Shown here piece after piece: positions 59,377 through 64,000 of a stretch of 64,000 nucleotides of DNA. This stretch comes from Burkholderiaceae bacterium (GTDB lineage Bacteria > Pseudomonadota > Gammaproteobacteria > Burkholderiales > Burkholderiaceae_C), in assembly GCA_026125795.1 (NCBI GenBank), contig JAHCKM010000002.1:1488001-1552000 (forward strand). The letters are read 5' to 3'. The notes below the pieces were generated by a model that saw nothing but the letters and a program-made list of their open reading frames with translations, was not told where the DNA came from and did not search any database. The translations under genes were made by a program, and so were the position numbers. Within the stretch, counting starts at the first letter, position 1. Every line of letters starts with the position of its first letter.

Positions 59377-60762
59377 CTAGCTTGGGCGCGCCGCGCGCAG
59401 CGCCGCTTCTACGCCCAAGCCGACGCTCAACACCCGATCGTCGGCCAACGCGCCGCTCCATACCATCAGGCCGACCGGCATCTCGTCGTCCCGATGGCAC
59501 GGCAGCGACAGCGCACAGCCGTCGAGCAGGTTCACGGTCGACGGGTTGCGCAGCAGCGCGCCGTTGGCCGCGAAGAAGGCTTCGTCGCTGGCCGCCAGCG
59601 GGGCGATCTCCGGCGCGACGATCGGCACCGTGGGCGAGAGCATCGCGTCGAAGCCGCGCATGGCGTCGGTCATGCTTGCGATCCAGCGCGCTCGCGCCTG
59701 CAGCAGATCGACGTAGTCGGCTGCCGTCATCGTTTCACCACGCCGTATGCGCTGCGCCACGCGCGGGTCATAGCTGCGGCTGCGTTCGGCCAGGCGCTGG
59801 CGATGCCAGGCCCAGCTTTCGGCCGGCGCAAAACCACCGGTGGCGTTGATGACGGCCGCCTGCGACAGCTCAGGCAGCACGATCTCTTCGATCCGGGCGC
59901 CCTGGGCACGCAAAGTCTGCAGCGCGCGCTCGAACGCACGCGCCACGGTGGCGTCGAGTCCGTCGAGCATCAGCGTGCGCGGCAGCGCCACGCGCCAGCC
60001 CGGCAGCGGCCGTGCATCGAGGCGAACCGTGCGTTGCGCCAGGATCTCGTGCATGGCCACTGCGTCGGCCACGTCGCGCGTGATCGCGCACACCGTGTCG
60101 AGCGTGGTCGACAGCGGCACGGTGCCCTCCAGCGGGGTCAGCCGCTGCGTGTTCTTGAAGCCGACCAGGCCCTGCAGCGCAGCCGGGATGCGGATCGAGC
60201 CGCCGGTGTCCGACCCGAGCGCCGCGAGCGCCGCGCCGGCCGCCACCGACACCGCGCCGCCCGAGGTCGAGCCGCCGGGCACGCGCGGCACGCCATCGAT
60301 GGCCCGCGTGGCCGGATTGGCGGGCGTGCCGAAGTGCGGATTGATGCCGACACCCGAGAACGCGAACTCGCTCATGTTGGTGTGGCCGACCAGCACCCCG
60401 CCGGCCTGGCGCACACGCGCGACCGCGGGGCTGTCGTGTGCGGCCGCCGGCGCATCGTGCATTGCGGCCGACGCCGCGGTGGTGGGAAAGCCCGCCACGT
60501 CGTACAGGTCCTTCACCGAAATCGGCGCGCCGGCCAGCGGCCCCAGCGGTACGCCGGCGCGGTACATCGCCTGCAGCGCGGACGCGCTGGCACGCGCCGA
60601 ATCGTCGAAGCGACGGATGAACGCCTTGTCGCAGGCCTCGTCCGAGGCGGCCTCCAGGGCCTGCCGGGTGGTGGCTTCGATTGTCTGCGCCCCGCGGCGG
60701 ATGCCTTCACCGTGCGCGACCAGCGTCTGCCTCGGCGTGGCTGATAGAATGCGCGGCTTCAA
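59377..60762 (-). CDS. Amidase-signature family hydrolase
   Basis: About 461 residues. The Ser-cisSer-Lys catalytic machinery is visible: Lys in [12 protein letters not shown], cis-Ser in [12 protein letters not shown], and nucleophile Ser in [12 protein letters not shown]. The substrate is unknown; the family spans aliphatic amides, peptides and allophanate. The start is not settled: no ATG lies near, and I use TTG 60762 (CTG 60723 would give 448 residues). The start region overlaps the rpsB promoter on the other strand. Transcribed together with dadA. Confidence 0.88.
   Translation of the reverse strand: MKPRILSATPRQTLVAHGEGIRRGAQTIEATTRQALEAASDEACDKAFIRRFDDSARASASALQAMYRAGVPLGPLAGAPISVKDLYDVAGFPTTAASAAMHDAPAAAHDSPAVARVRQAGGVLVGHTNMSEFAFSGVGINPHFGTPANPATRAIDGVPRVPGGSTSGGAVSVAAGAALAALGSDTGGSIRIPAALQGLVGFKNTQRLTPLEGTVPLSTTLDTVCAITRDVADAVAMHEILAQRTVRLDARPLPGWRVALPRTLMLDGLDATVARAFERALQTLRAQGARIEEIVLPELSQAAVINATGGFAPAESWAWHRQRLAERSRSYDPRVAQRIRRGETMTAADYVDLLQARARWIASMTDAMRGFDAMLSPTVPIVAPEIAPLAASDEAFFAANGALLRNPSTVNLLDGCALSLPCHRDDEMPVGLMVWSGALADDRVLSVGLGVEAALRAARPS
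60745..60750 (+). promoter_or_regulatory. Probable -10 box of the rpsB operon
   Basis: TAGAAT followed by the GC-rich stretch GCGCGGC, a discriminator type linked to growth-rate and stringent control of ribosomal operons. It would leave a 5' leader of about 175 nt before rpsB. No convincing -35 hexamer. The site lies within or just before the divergent amidase gene. Confidence 0.5.
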
Positions 60763-60932
60763 CGGCTTGGTCCTCGGGCGCTTTCGGATCGTCGAAACGC
60801 GAAGGCGCTCTGCGCGGGTCCCTTGCAGTTGAGCAATCCCGAACCGGCCCTCGAAAGGTGTCGTTGCGCGGCCCAACAGACCAGCCGCTCAGCGATTCGC
60901 GCCGGATTCTAGACCCAACCTTTGGAGCTCCA

Positions 60933-61676
60933 ATGCCCACGACGATGCGTGAAATGCTGGAGGCGGGTGTCCATTTCGGACACCAGACGCGCTTCTGGAA
61001 CCCCAAGATGGCCCCGTTCATCTACGGCCATCGCAACAAGATCCACATCATCAACCTCGAGAAGACGCTGCCGGCGTTCGAGGATGCGATGAAGTTCGTG
61101 CGCCAGCTGAGCCAGAAGCGCGGCGCCATCCTGATGGTGGGCACCAAGCGCCAGGCGCGCGAGGTGATCGCACAGGAGGCGCAACGCGCCGGTATGCCGT
61201 ATGTCGATCAGCGCTGGCTCGGCGGCATGCTGACCAACTTCAAGACCGTGAAGTCGTCGCTGAAGAAGCTCAAGGAGATGCAGGCCCAGAAGGACGCCGG
61301 CATGGACCAGATGAGCAAGAAGGAAGGCCTGATGTTCGATCGCGAGCTGGCCAAGCTCGAGAAGGACATCGGCGGCATCCAGGACATGACCGCACTGCCG
61401 GACGCGATGTTCGTCATCGACGTGGGCTACCACAAGATCGCGGTGGCCGAGGCGAAGAAGCTCGGCATTCCGGTGATCGGCGTGGTCGACACCAACCACT
61501 CGCCCGAAGACATCGACTACGTGATCCCGGGCAACGACGATTCGGCCAAGGCGGTGGCGCTGTATGCGCGCGCGGTGGCCGACGCGGTGCTCGAAGGAAA
61601 AGCGCAGGCGGTGACCGAGGTGGCGCAGTCTGTTTCAGGTGGCGATGAGTTCGTCGAGGTGAACGAGGGGGCGTAA
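60933..61676 (+). CDS. rpsB: 30S ribosomal protein S2
   Basis: 247 residues. The N-terminus [22 protein letters not shown] and the block [22 protein letters not shown] followed by [19 protein letters not shown] are diagnostic. A TTGGAG site precedes the ATG. The leader of about 175 nt is long enough for autoregulation by S2, as known in E. coli, but I see no conserved fold that I can name. It starts the conserved rpsB-tsf-pyrH-frr cluster. Confidence 0.98.
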   Translation: MPTTMREMLEAGVHFGHQTRFWNPKMAPFIYGHRNKIHIINLEKTLPAFEDAMKFVRQLSQKRGAILMVGTKRQAREVIAQEAQRAGMPYVDQRWLGGMLTNFKTVKSSLKKLKEMQAQKDAGMDQMSKKEGLMFDRELAKLEKDIGGIQDMTALPDAMFVIDVGYHKIAVAEAKKLGIPVIGVVDTNHSPEDIDYVIPGNDDSAKAVALYARAVADAVLEGKAQAVTEVAQSVSGGDEFVEVNEGA

Positions 61677-61690
61677 GGCGCCACCTCGGT

Positions 61691-61777
61691 CACCGCCGTC
61701 GGCGGTGAAAACACCGCTCCCCGAGCCCCCTCCGAGCGGGGGCTCCAGCGTGAATGACGAGCCGGCCTGCGGCCGGC
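61691..61777 (+). repeat. Three consecutive hairpins in the rpsB-tsf gap
   Basis: CACCGCC-GTC-GGCGGTG (61691-61707), GAGCCCC...GGGGCTC (61723-61745) and GCCGGCC-TGC-GGCCGGC (61761-61777). None is followed by a T-run. They fill the 149-bp gap and end 49 nt before tsf. In E. coli a hairpin here attenuates rpsB-tsf transcription; a similar job is possible. Confidence 0.65.
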
Positions 61778-61825
61778 GCAACACCCGGCGCAGCGCGATG
61801 CTGCGCCCGTATCGTTGGAGTTGAT

Positions 61826-62722
61826 ATGGCTGCAATCACTGCAAGCATGGTCGCCGAGCTGCGCGCCAAGACCGACGCGCCGATGATGGAGTGCAAGAGG
61901 GCGCTCACCGAGGCCGAGGGCGACATGGAGCGCGCGGAGGAGATCCTGCGCGTCAAGCTGGGCAACAAGGCCGGCAAGGCGGCCGCGCGCATCACCGCCG
62001 AAGGCGTGGTGGCCGCATCGGTGCAAGGCAGCACCGGCGCACTGGTGGAGATCAACTGCGAGACCGACTTCGTCTCCAAGAATGACGCGTTCCTCGCCTT
62101 CGCCAATGCATGTGCCAAGCTGGTGGCCGACAAGAACCCGGCCGACGTGGCGGCGCTGTCGGCGCTGCCGCTCGCGCAGGACGGCTTCGGCCCGACGGTG
62201 GAGGACGTGCGCAAGGGCCTGATCGGCAAGATCGGCGAGAACATGTCGATCCGGCGCTTCAAGCGTTATGCCGGCGGCGGCAACCTGGCGCACTACCTGC
62301 ACGGCACGCGCATCGGCGTGCTGGTGCAGTTCGAGGGCAGCGACGTCGCGGCCAAGGACACGGCCATGCACATCGCGGCGATGAAGCCGGTGGCGCTGTC
62401 GTCTTCCGACGTGCCGGCCGACCTGGTCGCCAAGGAACGCAAGATCGCCACCGAGAAGGCCGCCGAGAGCGGCAAGCCGGCCGACATCGTGGCCAAGATG
62501 GTGGAAGGTTCGGTACAGAAATACCTCAAGGAGGTGTCGCTGGCCAACCAGCCCTTCGTGAAGGACGCCACCGGCAAGCAGACCGTCGAGCAGATGCTCA
62601 AGGCCGCCAACACCAAAGTCTTGGGGTTCACCTTGTACGTGGTGGGCGAGGGCATCGAGAAGCGCGCGGACGACTTTGCCGCTGAAGTGGCGGCGCAGGT
62701 GGCCGCGGCCAAGGGACAGTGA
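61826..62722 (+). CDS. tsf: Elongation factor Ts
   Basis: Nucleotide exchange factor for EF-Tu. 298 residues. N-terminal UBA-like domain with [19 protein letters not shown], core TDFVSKND motif ([15 protein letters not shown]) and [22 protein letters not shown] region. The start at MAAITASMV follows a TTGGAG-type site; an earlier in-frame start reaches back through the hairpins and is unlikely. 78 bp before pyrH. Confidence 0.98.
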   Translation: MAAITASMVAELRAKTDAPMMECKRALTEAEGDMERAEEILRVKLGNKAGKAAARITAEGVVAASVQGSTGALVEINCETDFVSKNDAFLAFANACAKLVADKNPADVAALSALPLAQDGFGPTVEDVRKGLIGKIGENMSIRRFKRYAGGGNLAHYLHGTRIGVLVQFEGSDVAAKDTAMHIAAMKPVALSSSDVPADLVAKERKIATEKAAESGKPADIVAKMVEGSVQKYLKEVSLANQPFVKDATGKQTVEQMLKAANTKVLGFTLYVVGEGIEKRADDFAAEVAAQVAAAKGQ

Positions 62723-62800
62723 GACGTCGCGTGGGCGGTGCTTGTCTGCCGCCGCGTAAACTGCGCGCCTGACGCCAAGGTTGCCTGGGAGAATCGCCGG

Positions 62801-63511
62801 ATGCCGGCCTACAAGCGAATCCTGCTGAAGTTGTCCGGCGAAGCGCTGATGGGTGAGGATGCCTATGGCATCAACCGCGGCACCATCGTTCGCATGGTGC
62901 GCGAGTTGAAGGAAGTCACCGAACTGGGCGTCGAACTGGCGGTTGTGATCGGCGGCGGCAACATCTTCCGCGGCGTGGCGGGCGGCTCGGTCGGCATGGA
63001 TCGTGCCACCGCCGACTACATGGGCATGCTCGCCACGGTGATGAACTCGCTCGCGCTGGCCGACACCATGCGCCAGGCCGGGATGACGGCGCGCGTGATG
63101 TCGGCCATCGCGATCGAGCAGGTGGTCGAGCCCTATGTGCGCCCAAAGGCGCTGCAGTACCTCGAAGAAGGCAAGGTGGTGGTGTTCGCGGCTGGCACCG
63201 GCAACCCATTCTTCACCACCGACACCGCCGCCGCGCTGCGCGGCGCCGAGGTCGGCGCCGAGGTGGTGCTCAAGGCCACCAAGGTCGACGGCGTGTACAG
63301 CGCCGATCCCAACAAGGACCGTTCGGCGACGCGTTATGCGTCGATCAGCTTCGACGACGCGATCGCGCGCAACCTGCAGGTGATGGACGCCACTGCCTTC
63401 GCGTTGTGCCGCGACCAGAAACTGCCGATCCGGGTGTTCTCGATCATCAAGCCAGGCGCGTTGACACGCGTGGCGCAGGGCGAGGACGAGGGCACGCTGG
63501 TGCACGTGTAG
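62801..63511 (+). CDS. pyrH: Uridylate kinase
   Basis: Phosphorylates UMP to UDP in pyrimidine synthesis; hexameric, of the amino-acid kinase family. 236 residues. N-terminal [15 protein letters not shown], the glycine loop [26 protein letters not shown], and the ATP-side [14 protein letters not shown] are all intact. A GGGAG site lies just before the ATG. frr follows 29 bp downstream. Confidence 0.98.
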   Translation: MPAYKRILLKLSGEALMGEDAYGINRGTIVRMVRELKEVTELGVELAVVIGGGNIFRGVAGGSVGMDRATADYMGMLATVMNSLALADTMRQAGMTARVMSAIAIEQVVEPYVRPKALQYLEEGKVVVFAAGTGNPFFTTDTAAALRGAEVGAEVVLKATKVDGVYSADPNKDRSATRYASISFDDAIARNLQVMDATAFALCRDQKLPIRVFSIIKPGALTRVAQGEDEGTLVHV

Positions 63512-63540
63512 CGCAATCGCACGCGCAAGGAGACACATCG

Positions 63541-64000
63541 ATGGCCAACACCATCCCCGAGATCAAGAAGCAGGCCGAGGCGAAGATGGCGAAGTCGGTC
63601 GAGGCGCTGAAGCACGAGCTGCAGAAGATACGCACCGGCCGCGCGCACCCCGGCATCCTCGATCAGGTGCATGTCGACTACTACGGCTCGTCGGTGCCCA
63701 TCAGCCAGGTGGCCAACGTGTCGCTGCTCGATGCACGCACGATCAGCGTTCAGCCGTGGGAGAAAGGCATGGGCTCGAAGATCGAGAAGGCCATCCGCGA
63801 GAGCGACCTCGGTCTCAACCCGGCCGCGCAAGGCGACTTGCTGCGCGTGCCGATGCCACCGCTGACCGAGGAACGCCGTAAGGAGCTCACCAAGGTCGTG
63901 CGCCATGCCGGCGAGGAGGCCAAGGTCGCGGTGCGCAACCTGCGCCGCGATGCCAACGAACACCTGAAGAAGCTGCTGAAGGACAAGCAGGTCGCCGAGG
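63541..64000 (+). CDS. frr: Ribosome recycling factor (3' partial)
   Basis: Splits post-termination ribosomes together with EF-G. The first 153 codons are present of a usual 185-186; the window ends inside the gene. The reading frame opens with [20 protein letters not shown] and holds the family blocks [15 protein letters not shown] and [21 protein letters not shown]. An AAGGAGA site precedes the ATG. Confidence 0.97.
   Translation, partial: MANTIPEIKKQAEAKMAKSVEALKHELQKIRTGRAHPGILDQVHVDYYGSSVPISQVANVSLLDARTISVQPWEKGMGSKIEKAIRESDLGLNPAAQGDLLRVPMPPLTEERRKELTKVVRHAGEEAKVAVRNLRRDANEHLKKLLKDKQVAE

Overview
The window is high-GC (about two thirds G+C by eye) chromosomal DNA, almost fully coding, from a betaproteobacterium of the order Burkholderiales. 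The gene order scpB-rluB-ndk-rlmN-pilW-rodZ-like-ispG-hisS-yfgM-like-bamB-der-hfq-hflX-hflK-hflC-DUF2065-hisZ-purA and the protein sequences (Hfq, ClpP, RNase R, HisZ) fit that order. A Rubrivivax/Leptothrix/Methylibium-type relative is my best guess, an inference only. I see no prophage, insertion sequence, CRISPR array, rRNA or obvious foreign island, and base and codon use look uniform.

Layout. 1-2131: 3' part of an RND efflux pump gene. 2207-8122: tRNA-Leu(UAG), then the protein quality-control run tig-clpP-clpX-lon, with a good sigma-32 promoter match before lon. 8198-8631: tRNA-Gly(GCC), tRNA-Cys(GCA, opposite strand) and tRNA-Leu(UAA). 8718-16759: an MFS transporter, then etfB-etfA, an acyl-CoA dehydrogenase, a nitronate monooxygenase-like protein and an amidohydrolase, facing a metallo-beta-lactamase-fold hydrolase. 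16926-18914: an orphan peptide-type solute-binding protein with its terminator, and a small CxxCxxCC metal-binding protein. 19183-24910: the 2-oxoglutarate dehydrogenase complex (sucA, sucB, lpdA), then zapE and a coiled-coil secreted protein. 26695-31599: PP2C phosphatase, DUF465 protein, DinG/YoaA-type helicase, bamD and rluD.

31863-53270 is the long housekeeping block: chromosome segregation (scpB), rRNA modification (rluB, rlmN), nucleotide metabolism (ndk, purA, a phosphoribosyltransferase), envelope assembly (pilW, rodZ-like, bamB), isoprenoid and histidine functions (ispG, hisS, hisZ), GTPases (der, hflX), Hfq, the HflKC membrane complex, a tRNA-Leu(CAG) and RNase R. Many of these genes overlap by 4 bp, which suggests translational coupling. 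53334-60762: NAD(P)HX repair enzyme, a TAXI-type TRAP transporter, and an amidase-dadA pair, plausibly concerned with amino-acid or amide uptake and oxidation. 60933-64000: the classical rpsB-tsf-pyrH-frr cluster, with frr cut by the window end.

I found no convincing new multi-gene system. The best leads are non-coding: a structured-looking 230-nt leader or small RNA before scpB, a branched fold before sucA, an inverted cysT in an otherwise classical gly-cys-leu tRNA group, a family of GC-rich palindromic repeats between co-directional genes, an 11-bp tandem repeat that supplies stop codons to two convergent genes, and an RNase R with no room for its N-terminal helix-turn-helix domain. No gap exceeds 300 bases; the largest are 18915-19182 and 31600-31862, both described below.
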